A DNA stretch of 64,000 nt from Mytilus trossulus. Taxonomy: Eukaryota; Mollusca; Bivalvia; Mytilida; Mytilidae. The notes beneath the pieces are model-generated. The model ran no database searches and was not told where the DNA came from. It was given only the letters and a program-made list of their open reading frames with translations. Each line of letters begins with the position of its first letter. Within the stretch, counting starts at the first letter, position 1. The DNA lies in contig NW_026963295.1 of the NCBI RefSeq assembly GCF_036588685.1, positions 5,146,001 to 5,210,000 on the forward strand. Direction: 5' to 3'. This document shows, one piece after another, positions 45,106-57,110 of this stretch. Position numbers and translations under genes: made by a program.

Positions 45106-47182
45106 CGAATCATAAGATTTTTATAAAAGAACGCAGAACCCGATGGTTTGTCCTTCGAAAAACATTAAAGTACACGTGATCTTTACATATCAGGATATAA
45201 TTTGACAACAAAACTTCAGATTAAAAGTCTCAGTTAAACATGTGTAAGCTGTTTAAGTAGTTTAAACAGAAAAGTGCAGTATCAATATTCACTGAAATGA
45301 AATATCAAATTGACAATGAAAATTGGGAATGTGACAAAGAGACAACAGCCCGACAAAATAGCAGTCAACATCATAATGCTACCCATGCATTAATTTTGTT
45401 TCACCTCTATCAGAAACATCTTTGTCCGAAATTGTAAAAGCCACTGATGTCTAAATAGTAATTGCAGACAGCTCAGTTATCACTCTTTCCATGTAGAAGA
45501 AGAACTCTAGTTGTAAATGATCATTACTTACCATATATACAATACAATTGCAAAACTATCAGCACTTAGAGACTGGCATATTGAATTCATGTAATTCATT
45601 AAATATAGATACTAGTAACTGTAATACATATACTGATCATTAGTGGACTTGGACATCGCCAGTGTAGAATTGAATGACCGGTTACCAGTATTAAGCCATG
45701 ACGTATACGCCAGTTTCAATTAATAACAACGAGAGAAACACAGGTATATCTGAACCTTGTTAAATAATCACAATAAGATTCCATTATTTTGTAAGTTATC
45801 GATAAAAAGTATATTGTAAAATTAAAATAAACTTGAAATTAAAAAAAAAACTAATACATTAGACGATGAAAGTAATCATAACAAAGCGTAAAATTAAAGA
45901 AAAGTGTACAATTTTATGCAAAAAATAAACATTCTCTTGTCGGAAATTTGCAAGACATAAACATTTTGTTAGTGCATCTGAAAAAGTGCGAACGAAGCAT
46001 CGAAGACGGAAAACTACCTCCGATACTTGAGTAGTTTATTTTCCTTCTACTAAATGTAACGAAACATTTAACACTTTATATTTCATAATTATATATGTTC
46101 AAATACATGCTTTTCTTAATTCTTCATGTTTATTTTAGTTTGCTTTGATGGAATCTATAAATTTTCCCCAATCACTTTTTTTTCTACTTTGATTAAATTT
46201 GGTATTGCATCTTTATATGGTTCATGAGTTTTGTCTCTTAAAATGCTAACAATTTTCAAAAATATGATTTTCCTTGGTCGGCATTACTGTAATAGCAGTA
46301 CGTTTGTTTGATATACAGATGTTTTATCACTGATCATAATAATATAGTAGTATGTCAGACTATCATAATAAGATGATAGGATACATGTAGCATGAACAGA
46401 TGGTTCAATATACTATCGTAATAATGTGTCTATGTAGTTTACCACTTGTAATGACGTAAAATAGTTATACGACAGTATAGTAAAATGACAGACACGTATG
46501 AAAGGGGTAACTCCATATCACATACAAACTTGTTTATAGCAAATGTTTTAATGTATGTGATTGATACAGTACATTCACAAATAAGTATAGGCTAATGTCT
46601 GTATATCAAAGCAAGCTGGCTTCATGCATGTTAATTCTCAAACGTTAATAATATGACGCTCGTTATCATAATGCAGCTGTGTTGTCGTTTCAAAATGAAG
46701 TGTGATTGTTTTAGTACACAGAAGGTGGCAGAATTAAAATAATGAGGGGGTCTCAGGTGCAGAACTTTAGAAATGTTAGAAGTTGGACAAAGCAAAACTC
46801 CAAAATCAGGCGCGGTAAATACACCAAATAAAAGCATGAACTGTACATAAAAACATCATGTATTGTGCTACCTGTTCAACTTGTAATCAACACTACATAG
46901 GTCAAACCAATATAATATTTGATAGAGTGAGAGTTCACAAACAACAGATAAAGGACCTGCCAATAAACAATTCTCCATGTTCCGAACACTTTGACCAATG
47001 TGGAAAGGGAAATTTAAAATATATCTCTTTTTTAAGATGTGGACCGAAGCCAATGAACACTATTTTATAGAAAAGTATAAGCCGACTCTAAATAGGAAAT
47101 GAAAATCGGTCCGTAAATTAGAGTACATAAAATATACAAACTATCGCATGACGTTACTATTAGATAACGTCACAAGTCGTTA
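45106..47182 (+). repeat. Direct repeat of 2.07 kb, copy 2
   Basis: It is the partner of 37001-39070 with the same orientation and ends. It carries the second GIY-YIG fragment at 46858-47102. Confidence 0.9.
46858..47102 (+). pseudogene. GIY-YIG endonuclease fragment (Penelope-like element type), copy 2
   Basis: It matches copy 1 apart from two replacements in the first 70 codons (L to I after QTN, F to C before SEH). It has the same frameshift in the T run near 47027 and the same end NEHYFIEKYKPTLNRK, here followed directly by TGA. The shared lesion shows that the copy made was already dead. Confidence 0.65.
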
Positions 47183-48159
47183 CTATTATCGATAGACATC
47201 AATTTTGTCTGATGAACCGTATGATATTCGGTGAAAGCGCTAAGAGAAACAATTTTCGATTTATGATGTGATGTGTTTGTGGTTCTTTTTTTATTTTTAA
47301 ACTATATTTTCTGTAACAAGGACTTTTTATTTATCAGAATATAGGATATCATAGATAGACAACCTTGATTTCTGTTTCTACTACAATGGAGCGTTTTTTG
47401 ATCGTCAAATGATACCCGATTTGTTTATAAATGATTATATTTCTTGTTTTGATAATGTGTTTCAATTAAACCATTATGTACATTTGATCGTAATTCAGAT
47501 CAACATGAAGTTTTATCCTTTTACAAATGGAAAAACAATGATGTTTTGTTCTAGAGTGCTCTTTAAATGGAAACATGGATGATTTAATTCAAATTATACA
47601 CAGTTTTTAATTACCACAAAACACTGATGAAGTAGGAATTGTGGTTGTGTCACGTTTACAGTTCCAGAATTAAGCCCCTTTAAAATTGCTGAATTTTCAT
47701 CTCCGTTTTTGAATTAAGTATGCCTCAACCAAATGTTTTGAAACTTACATACAATACTTATTACCACAAAACTCAGATCCTACAAACTTGTTAAAAACAA
47801 ACTGTTGTCTACTCTTTTGTCAATGATAGATTTGTATGTCAAATTTGACACTCTCTTTTGACTTAAAATGTAATATTCCTGGTTGTTGTCGCTTTGACAT
47901 AATTCCCATTTTCATTCTCAATTTTATTTGGAAGTAGAACTTTTACAGTTCTTGAGTTTTGTCCCTTTATGATGTAATGCATTATCGGTGTCCCATGGGC
48001 ACAGTCCCCATTCATTAACTGTATAAAATTATCATTTACTTTGTTAATGATATATCTTGATTAATTTACAGGTGGAAGACTCATTAAATCCAAACAAGAT
48101 AGAATTACAAATATTGAATCGAGCAATTTAAGTGAGACATCAACAGAAGTAAAAATGCT
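47183..48159. other. Mostly unrecognised, one dispersed repeat fragment
   Basis: 47880-47930 carries the inverse of the AATGAAAATGGG..AAAGAGACAACAACC repeat arm (here GTTGTTGTCGCTTTGACATA-like). Nothing else is supported. Confidence 0.4.
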
Positions 48160-48800
48160 ATCAGACAACGTTTATATATAAAAGATCTCTGTGCACGCTA
48201 GGATTCCATTTGTGTTTTCATTTTATTTGAATCTCTATCATAACATCGTCTTGTGTTTGTACTACTGAGTGGTTTTCTAGGTGAATAGTAACATGTTCTG
48301 TACTAGATATAAAGGCATGCTTTTTTGACTCATTTCAGTTTAAGTTAAACAACGTTTATTTTATTCTAACACGTCGAGTTTCCTTCGCTAGAAATACAAA
48401 TAGAAAAAAAAGTTTTATCTTTAAAAGATATTCTTGCACGCTTGGATTCTATTTGTGTCTATTTAATATTAATTTTTATCTTAAGATCATCTTTAACTGA
48501 TTTACTTGAATTACCCGCGGTTTTTATCTTTTACAGATTGCTCAATACGCTTTGATTTGGTTTGAAATACATATTTCAGTTTAGTATTTCTATTAAAACA
48601 TGTTGTCATCAAACAGTTTGTTTTAATCATAAAAGTAACTGCAAAAAAAAAAGGTGCATGAGGTGCATTTTATTTTAATGATACACGTTACAATATTACT
48701 GTGAATTTTATCGATCAAAGAGAAATGCAGATTTGCAACTTCACCCTGAAGGCTTGGTCTTTTTTATAATTTTAATTTATTTGTTATCTGTCTTTTCATT
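48160..48800 (+). repeat. Diverged dispersed repeat family, second region
   Basis: GCACGCTAGGATTCCATTTG near 48194 and GCACGCTTGGATTCTATTTG near 48437 are two internal copies of the word seen at 32517. TTCACCCTGAAGGCTTGGTC near 48741 corresponds to 33160 and 50330. Confidence 0.5.
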
Positions 48801-49159
48801 CGTATACTTAAGTCGGTATTGTAAATAAAGATAAAATAATCAACTGGCGAATAACGTGTGTTTGAAAAAAAAAATATAAATCGTTATTCGAAAGATAAGG
48901 TAATTTCCAGTTTAGTTTATGGTGAATTCTCTGTATGAATTTATTCTGTTTTTGTTTTATCTGAATCCTAACACTTTTACTTTTTCTCTATCTACAATGA
49001 GTTTTAATCACTGACAAGACATACAGATTTATTTGTTGACTAAAAATTTCGTCGCTTATTGGTTGATTTTCCGAATCCGAAATCAAGCAGTTAATTAAAC
49101 ATCACCCAATTGTTCTTTTCTGTATCACTTGATAACTAGAAACGACATAGCTGCCTTTT

Positions 49160-49860
49160 TATATGTTGTAGTAGGGTTCTTGTTGAGTGTGGACTTTATT
49201 ATCGAAACTTACATACGAAGACCGTCTTTAACCTATTTTGGTTTACATTTATAAAATGTGACTTAGACATGATGTGGTTTCTTTGGCACATATACCACAT
49301 CTTCTTTTGTACTAGATACATAATTTCTTGCATTGGTTGTCATTGACTTTGAATAAGCTCTCAGTAGCTGTGTGTACTCTTTGATCTGAAGATAGTGTCC
49401 TTTTTTGGGGGGATGTGCAAGTACACAGTCACTTCCATTATGGTTGTGTTAGATGAATTTGTTTGTATCCATCTGATGTGTTAGAAATTTTCAAACTGAT
49501 TTTTGGTTTGTTATTATGGTTTACTGTGCCATCATTAAACCAGATGTTATGTAGGGTTTGAAATCCGTTTACATGTCCACCCTCGACATATCATGTATTT
49601 GCCTGGCGGAAGTCAGGAGGCTGTAATTGTATAGATGTTGGCTGTTGTTGTTGATCAAATGCGTTATTGTGTACTGTTAGTGTATTGTTTTTTGTTGCAG
49701 CACTGTCTTACAATTAAGGAAGGAATCGGTGCCGAATACATATTAAGCCCCTCCTCATTTTCCGTAATCAGTTCAGTGCTTATTGTCTGTTTGCTTGAAA
49801 GATATTTGTGTTTTGCCCGATATTATCTGCATAGATTAAGACGTTAGTTTTTCTCGTTTG
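49160..49860 (+). repeat. Dispersed mussel-type repeat
   Basis: The ordered words GACCGTCTTTAACCTA, GGCACATATACCACATCTTC, GGATGTGCAAGTACACAGTC, GGTTTACTGTGCCATCATTA and GGAAGTCAGGAGGCTGTAAT, together with the GGCTGTTGTTGTTGAT end, form a block I recognise from mussel genomic sequence. The 70-codon frame at 49635-49847 lies within it and is not a gene. Confidence 0.6.
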
Positions 49861-50199
49861 AATTGATTTCATTTCTAGATTCGTAACCTTTTAAAGCTAT
49901 GTATATGGTATCGTTTTTTTTTTTATTTCATAGGCCGTACGGTGATATATAGATGTTTTATGTCTTTGTCAATTTGTATTTTGTGAGGAGTTTGTTCATT
50001 TGCATTCATTTTATTTTTTTTCATGATCGCATCACACTTCTATTACTGTAGTGTATATCAGCATGTTTACTATATACGTTACAAAAAAAGCAATTATTTT
50101 CTTTAAAATATTGTGTTTTACCGGTGGATTCTGTTAGGTGTATATAGTTCATTTAAATATTTGTGTTAACATTCATTTCAGTTAAGAATGTTTAGTCAA

Positions 50200-50410
50200 T
50201 AAAAGTAGAATCCAAAAACATCATATGATTTCCTTTCTTAAGATGCATTTTATATTTCATCCATATGTGTGAAAAGATTAGCGTGCTTTAGTTCAATCAA
50301 AGACAAACATCTTGCAAGTTCATCCTGCAGGCTTCGTTTTTTTTTGTGCTATTTTTATCTTTATATAAGATGTCTTTTAATTCTCATTTTACTGTCATTG
50401 GTTTTTTGTT
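50200..50410 (+). repeat. Diverged dispersed repeat family, third region
   Basis: AAGTTCATCCTGCAGGCTTC followed by a T run and TCATTTTACTGTCATTGG matches the ends at 33150-33235 and 48735-48800. Confidence 0.5.
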
Positions 50411-52689
50411 ATGATAAGAAACCTTCATAAAAAACTGAGAAATCATTCAGCAAGTACAAATGTGTTGGAAATTATTTGATTATATAACGCCGTTCGGAAG
50501 AGATTTTGTTGTTAATTTGTTTTCGTTTTATTTTAATTTTATCTTTATCTCGACATCTTTGAATTCTTCATTACATAGTGACTTTCTATCATCAACACTG
50601 GATATCGATACCATTTTTAGTTGCCGACTGTTTTGGGATGTTTTTATGAAGAACGAAGACTATTAATGTTTAATGTTCATAATGATGTGATCAAATCTAT
50701 ACCAGACGGAATCATGAACCAATAAAAGAAAAAGTCACGCATTTTTGGATAATTATTTATCTGATTTTGTTAGCTAATTCTATCATGTGTCTATATGTAA
50801 AGACTGTATTTCTAACTTTAGCTGTATCGTTGATCACTTAAATAATTGTAAAATTTATCCGAACTATATGTATAAGTAGACCTGGTGTATGCTACGTTTG
50901 ACTAAAGGCAAACACAATCTTTCAACAAAAACAATTGAATATACATATAACTGTAGGCCACAGTTGATCTTATAACATTATGTCATTGATTGTTTTTTTT
51001 TTTCAAATGTAACACAAACATGTTCAACTACACATTGGGTTTGAGGATTAATAGCATTGTAACACGGTAGAATGAAAGCCAGTGTTGTGATACAATAGAA
51101 AGGAATCATATGTATATAAATATACAAATAAAATACAGCAATATAACACATCACAAAGGTAAGTGTAAGAATATATTAGTACATACTTATTAATGCCAAA
51201 GTTGAAATTACATTTCGAAAATAATTGCAAGATCTAGTTGTAACATGATTACACCTAGTTATATTTGTTTCCAGATGTGTAAACGGTGACTATTTATGTG
51301 CATACGTGGTTATTATATGCAATAAATTATCATGATCATATATATTACAATTACTCATTAACTTTTAATAAGGAAACCCACATTAACTTTTGTGTATATT
51401 ACAATTGGATCTGTTATCTCTGACATAAACTATTGTTAAGTATATGAACCTCTTTGTAGCAATAATGCTACAACCCAATTATTAACCAACATTTAATTGA
51501 AACAGTCTCAAAAGTCTTAGGGTTCATACTCTTCATTTGTTTTCTGTATTGTTGCGCATGCAAATAAGTTCAGCTCGATAGGAAAATTCGACGAAAAAGG
51601 TGTAACAGTGTATTAGCAAAACTTGGAATAAAGTAGTCGTCACCTGTGGTATAATTATTTTGCACATTTTAAGGACTGAAGAATTGATTTTTTTTTTTTT
51701 TTTTGGCTGTATTCCCCATTTTAAACTCATGTGTTTGTCTTGCTACAACCTCATTAAAGCAGCATTAAATTTAAAAGTCGAAAATGAACTGACATCTCAA
51801 TGACAATAATGATGGAAAAACTGAAATATGCCCAAAAAAAACAACAGTTGTCAATAAATTATAACCCCGAAAAAAAGACTGAGAAAAGGGTCTAACATCA
51901 AAAACATCTAAAGAGGTTGTTATATCTAAAGACCTCACTGTTCTTTTTTTGTGTTATAAAACATTGTTGTAAACAACTATCATATGTGCTAGTAACAACT
52001 TCTCATCATTACTATACGTCTGTATGAAAACGAACGATGACATGTATTATCACTGTGAAACACTGCATTGCTCTTGCTTATTTAGTTTCAATCAACTATT
52101 TTCTCCAGCAAATGTCTGTGTAATATCACGAATCGGACAGTTGTTTATAATCGTTGTGTTCTTTAAAAACGTTCGATATTTTCCATTTATTATGTACTTA
52201 TGGGATCCGCCTGCTGCTATGATTTTGATACTATACTTCATAATACAATGTGGTAAATATCTATGAAACACATCAAAGTTTTAAGAGTCTACATATGTTA
52301 AATGATTATAAAATTCTTACTAGAACACACCCGAGAAAACACGGGCAATTAGAGCGTGGTTGAAATTATGTAAATTATTGTCGGCCATATTTGTTATAAA
52401 TATATCAGTGACCACTTTGAATTCATAGTATGTTTTTATAATTTATGGATGACTATAAAATGTACTTTTAAAATCTATGTGTAATTCTAAAACAGTCTTG
52501 AACAGAAGATTTGTCTTTGACTTAATCATCCATTCGATTACGAAAAAAAATATCCGGACGTCTTTAAATTTGTTTTTCTCCCAATATAACAAAAAAAGGA
52601 AAAGTCATAAGTGAGAATTACAAATGCGACTGTACAATGTATCTATCGGACACAAAGGCTTGATGCTTAACTTATTGTTGATTTTAGAG
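50411..52689. other. No recognisable gene
   Basis: Open frames of 60-80 codons (50460-50666, 51230-51048, 51730-51533, 52024-52266) lack known domains. 52024-52266 is rich in hydrophobic residues but has no neighbour exon. AT-rich throughout. Confidence 0.35.
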
Positions 52690-52935
52690 AAAAAAGGGGA
52701 CACAAGATAGCAGAGGGACAGTCAAACTCATAAATAGAAAATGCACTGACAAGGCCATTGATAAAATGAAAAAAAAGAAACAGACAAACAATAGTACACA
52801 TGACACAACATTAAAAACTTAAAAATAAGCATCACGAACCCCATCAAAAACTAGGGGTGATATCAGATGCCCCGGAAGGGTAAACAGATCTTGCTCCACA
52901 TGTGGCACCCACCGTATTGCTTATTTTATAACAAA
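52690..52935 (+). repeat. Dispersed mussel-type repeat
   Basis: GAGGGACAGTCAAACTCATA, AGCATCACGAACCCCATC, GATGCCCCGGAAGGGTAA and TGCTCCACATGTGGCACCC occur in order. A shorter relative lies at 4640-4830. I recognise this block as very common in Mytilus sequence. Confidence 0.7.
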
Positions 52936-52994
52936 TCCGTTAAAATACCGTCTTATTCGGTAGGTCAAATGTATGAAAGGGAAGGGGACTGTAG

Positions 52995-53750
52995 TTACGA
53001 CGTAAGAAAAATAATCGATATCATTTGTGGAACGGTTATTTTATAACGGTCAACCAAATTGTGATGGCTTCTGTAATATTTTTGATGTGATGATTTCAAC
53101 TTCATCATTTGGAACTCTTGGTTTAATAGCTTTCTAATGAGGAAAAACCCTCTATCAAGAAAATCATGATAGGAAATACGGATGCAGGTGCTACTTAGAA
53201 ATGGAAAGTTCACAAATGAAAAGCTGAAATCATCTCTTGTGTCGAAAAGCTTTGTTTGAAATCGACTCTCATTGTCAATTTCTATATGTAAGTCAAGATA
53301 TAAGGCCGACTTAACTGTATCTGTTGTATCCTTTATATTTGAATTCAATGGGATAGATGCGTTCCACATAGTCACCAAATTTGGAATTATTTAGTGAAAT
53401 ACGATCATTTATATAGCAGAAAGTAGTATGAAAGTGGACTTCTTATATTTCTTTCTTAAAAGTTCCTGTATGAAGTCAGTGATGAATGATGTATGATAAA
53501 GAAACCAGTCGGCATGCAGAGGTGCACAATTTCCTCCCATTGGAATGCCGACAGTCTGTTGAAAAACATGCCTCCAAACGTAACACATATGTTGTCAATT
53601 AAGAAATCAAGCGTCTTGGTAATGTCAGTTTCAGAGAACTTTTTTCTAAAATCAGAGTGATCCTTTACAATGTATGATTTATCCCACACTAAGACCAGAT
53701 ACTTGTATCTACGTTGGTCATTCTTTTTTTTTAAACTAAGCAATACCAAC
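52995..53750 (-). pseudogene. Decayed retroelement reverse transcriptase (Penelope-like type, tentative)
   Basis: Reading leftwards from 53750, KTLDFLIDNICVTFGG is followed in another frame (near 53550) by QQTVGIPMGGNCAPLHADWF, a reverse transcriptase block. The part with the catalytic aspartates, expected near 53380-53450, is deleted. The frame from 53378 continues IKDTTDTVKSALYLDLHIEI, TKLFDTRDDFSFSFVNFPFL, DFLDRGFFLIRKLLNQ and SSHQKYYRSHHNLVDRYKI. I know this order from intact retroelement proteins of animals with GIPMGTNCAPL and RYIDD boxes. Clade assignment is not certain. Confidence 0.65.
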
Positions 53751-53989
53751 TCTTTAAATTTGTCTTTTATTTTGGAATGTGTAAAGTGTAAACAAAAATC
53801 AATTGTATTATTCTATTACAAGATGAACGAGAGTTAGATTGTAAGTACTCTAAAAGATCTTTGGAATTTTTAAGTGCTCAAATCTGATTCACGCCACACA
53901 AAATGAGGTCTTCTCGTTTAATAGTATATATGTTCTTCGCTGGAAGGATTGTTTTACGGTTATGCATTATTTGTAAACGTTACTGCTCT
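53751..53989. other. Flank between RT remnant and duplicated segment
   Basis: AT-rich sequence with nothing recognised. An ATG-started frame of 119 codons (53903-54262) runs into the duplicated segment but has no known domain and is not open in the second copy. Confidence 0.3.
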
Positions 53990-54265
53990 TTAATAGTGAC
54001 GGATCACATGACAAAATACATTGCTGTCAACAGTTGTCACTGTTGGACTCTCTATTCAAATGCTGTATACTTCAGATATACAAAGAACATTGTGATGAAT
54101 ACATGTTTTACCAGAATTAAACTACCATCGATTTATACATTTCAATACCATAGTACTATTATAGCAAACTTTATTGATAAGCCGTGTCACACCACATGCA
54201 TTAGTCATTGGCAACATGTTCCTTCAAATCTACCCGTTGTGAATTTGTGTCAGTTGAAATAAACT
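53990..54265 (+). repeat. Diverged duplication, uninterrupted copy (matches 56540-57105)
   Basis: GCTGTCAACAGTTGTCACTG, TTGTGATGAATACATG, AATTAAACTACCATCGA and CATTGGCAACATGTTC recur in order at 56560-57100. There the block is split by about 310 bp of hairpin-bearing sequence. Confidence 0.65.
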
Positions 54266-56530
54266 CTTAATGTATATGATAATAGCTTGTTGATGATTTA
54301 TATTCAATAGAAATGTATTGTATCGTTCTCTTAATTTGTGTTGAAGATTTATGTCTCATTTTGATATTACATAAAAGCAACAATTGTTCCTTCGAAAACG
54401 TGCAGATTTATCTTTTTAAAACATCAAAGCATTCTAAAGAAACTAGTAATGCGTGTTTTCCGATTTTTAACAGCATTTTATAGTTTGCAAACGTAGTATG
54501 TTTATGACTCACTTGACGCTATTAGTTAATTACAACTAGCGGAAAGAGTTAAACTAGTGTTCATCAAAAGAGTCAATATTGTTATCATTAAGTATATTAC
54601 AAAAACAAAATATTTCGTTATTTATTCCTCATTTACTAATTAAATGGAATTTTTAATTAACAATATTTCGATATCATGTTTAGCAAACAAACAAATAATC
54701 AATTAACTTAAATTTAGATTTAAACCAGGCGAAATTTAACTGTATGTGATGTGCGATTTCATAGAAAAAAATAAAATCACAAAAATACTGTACTCTGAGG
54801 AAAATTCATTCGGAAAATCTCTTTTCACAAGGCAAAATCAAATGACATAGCACATACAAAACGAATTGACATCAACTGCCATATTCCTGACTCGATTTAC
54901 AAAGCCTGTTTAAGGTTACAGTCTTGTTATTGAATGATCTTTGAACATAAACAAATAAAAAATGCTACATACAAAATTTCATGTTCATTACATGTATGCA
55001 CATATGTGAAATTGTGATTTAATCGAAAAAAAGGGGGTCATACCACGAAAAATCAAAAGTTACGCTATCCTGAAGTTATTTTTTGTTTCTATTTTCTGTT
55101 TGCTGTTTTTACTAGGCCGCACCACTTCCAGTTAACATGATATACTTTCACTTTCCTGGATCGATATACCCCCAAAAGATGGAAGTCTATATATATGTTT
55201 CAATTCAGCATAAACCTATAATCAAACATACACAATTTAGTTCAGAAAAAAAAACAGAAAAAAATGCAGTATTTTGTTTCACTTCATATTTTGACATGCA
55301 CCAGAAACTGGAGTTGTAATACAAGACTGGTACCTTAACATTGTGTAATTCTTCTCGCTCTTTCTTAAGTAATGCATTAAGGTATTGCATATCATTTTGC
55401 ACGTTCAGATTATTATTTATAATTACATTCAACACTTGAATATAAAAAAAACACTAAGTCTTGAAGGTCGACATACACCTATACACGTTGAACAATTTTT
55501 TCTGTAAAAATAAATCATTGTTACTTTTGCTAGATGCATTTTGTGACGCATTTAAGTTGACATAGTAAACGTTTTTGATAGGGACAAACTAAACTAAGTA
55601 CTTATGATTTATATAAGGTACGTTAAAATAATTAAAATTCGGAAAACAAATGCCTGAAGTTAACTTGGACAATAAACTGATATCAAGATATCTTTGTTTT
55701 TATATGACTACTGCATTTAGTTCCAATGAAGTTGGATATAATTGAGCTTTTGATTTAACAATTGATGAAAGTACTTTTAAATTTCCTTAGAATTCGGTAT
55801 GTTTGTTATTCTACTTTTTCCAGCCACTGGCTATCATGTCTATGACTTAATGCTGATTGTTTAAAGCACGCTATAATTTGTTTAGTAATAACTAGCACTT
55901 TGTTAACATTATATCTACGTTATACTGTAACATACGCATGATTTGTAGCAGCATCAATGTAAAGTAATAGAATAATCATAATGTACACTTGAAACCATAA
56001 AATGCATTGACAATGAAGTAAAGTGTTAATTTTGTGTGTCTACTAACGGCTTTCCTTGTTCCGAATATATTTACATACATTAAACGTAATGAATAAATAG
56101 TTTGGCGTACAAATGTCAACGTAATTGAAATGCATTTATACATATTTGAGTCTGCATGTGTATATCGACACGAATGAGTAATGCAGCATGAAGGGACCAA
56201 TACATACATTTTTTTTCATATGTTTTGTTATTTGTGTAATAATTTGAATAAACTTTTAACTAAACTAGGTATTTGGGGTCTCCTTTCGACCACCCCGCCA
56301 AACAAACACTTGGATTACCTTGTAAAATTGAGAATGAAAATGGGGAATGTGTCGAACAGACAACAACCCGATGTACACATTTGATTTGACAAGATGTCCT
56401 TTTGATTGATTTCTTGTTTGGTCGAGGTTTTTTTATGTTTCTTTATGATTTTAGTTTTCTACTACATTACTACTTTTTCCTTTAATTCTCAGATGATTAG
56501 ATATGACCGACTTTTTTTATGTACGTCATA
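54266..56530. other. No recognisable gene
   Basis: AT-rich sequence. Near the right end (56310-56375) is an arm of the GAATGAAAATGGGGAATGTG repeat family. Open frames at 55137-55319, 55435-55205, 56209-55976 and 56181-56384 have no recognised domain. Confidence 0.35.
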
Positions 56531-56539
56531 AATACGTGA

Positions 56540-57105
56540 ACACATACATCGCTGTCAACAATGTTCACTGTTGGACTCTTTATACAAATGTCGTAAACTT
56601 AAGATATTTAAGGAATGACTGTAATATTTTTTCTGTCTTTGAAGAAATAACATAAAAAATTTGGTGCACACTGAATAACGCGATTAGCGGGTTATTTACA
56701 GTGTGCACCACTTTTTTTTTTATGTTATTTCGAATAGACAGAACAAAATATTACAGTCATTTTCTATAATTTGATTCTAAATTTCATTTTAAACCGTAGA
56801 AAATCATGAAAAACGTAAATGACGTCACGGTCACATGACTAAATTATGTTTATGGGCTCATAACAAAATAACGTCAGCCAATCAGAAGACGCGTTACATT
56901 CAAAATTAAATCATACAAAGACAATTGTAGAATTGTGATGATAACATTTTTTACCGAAATTAAACTACCATCGAGTAATACACTTGAATACGATAGTATA
57001 ATAAAAGCAGACTTTGTTAATAAGACGTGTCAAACCACATGCATTTGTCATTGGCAACATGTTCTTTTAAATCTACTCGTTGTGTATTTATGTCAGTTGA
57101 AATAA
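56540..57105 (+). repeat. Diverged duplication, copy interrupted by an insertion
   Basis: It matches 53990-54265 on both sides of about 56617-56930. The insert begins with a hairpin (56610-56763) and continues with about 165 bp containing AATGACGTCACGGTCACATG and CGTCAGCCAATCAGAAGACG. Confidence 0.65.
56610..56763. mobile_element. Hairpin element (MITE type)
   Basis: GAATGACTGTAATATTTT is the inverse of AAAATATTACAGTCATT at the other end. Inside, AAATAACATAAAAAA and GGTGCACACTG also pair with their inverses. The loop is AATAACGCGATTAGCGGGTTATT, which is itself a small hairpin. It is inserted into a duplicated segment. Confidence 0.75.
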
Positions 57106-57110
57106 TCTAT

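Noticed and set aside
37001-47182. LTR retrotransposon with 2.07-kb LTRs
   Set aside because: There are no TG..CA ends, no primer-binding site and no gag/protease/integrase. The interior carries a LINE remnant and the repeats carry a nuclease gene fragment.
53903-54262. 119-codon plus-strand frame
   Set aside because: It has no known domain, and the related segment at 56540-57105 does not keep the frame open.
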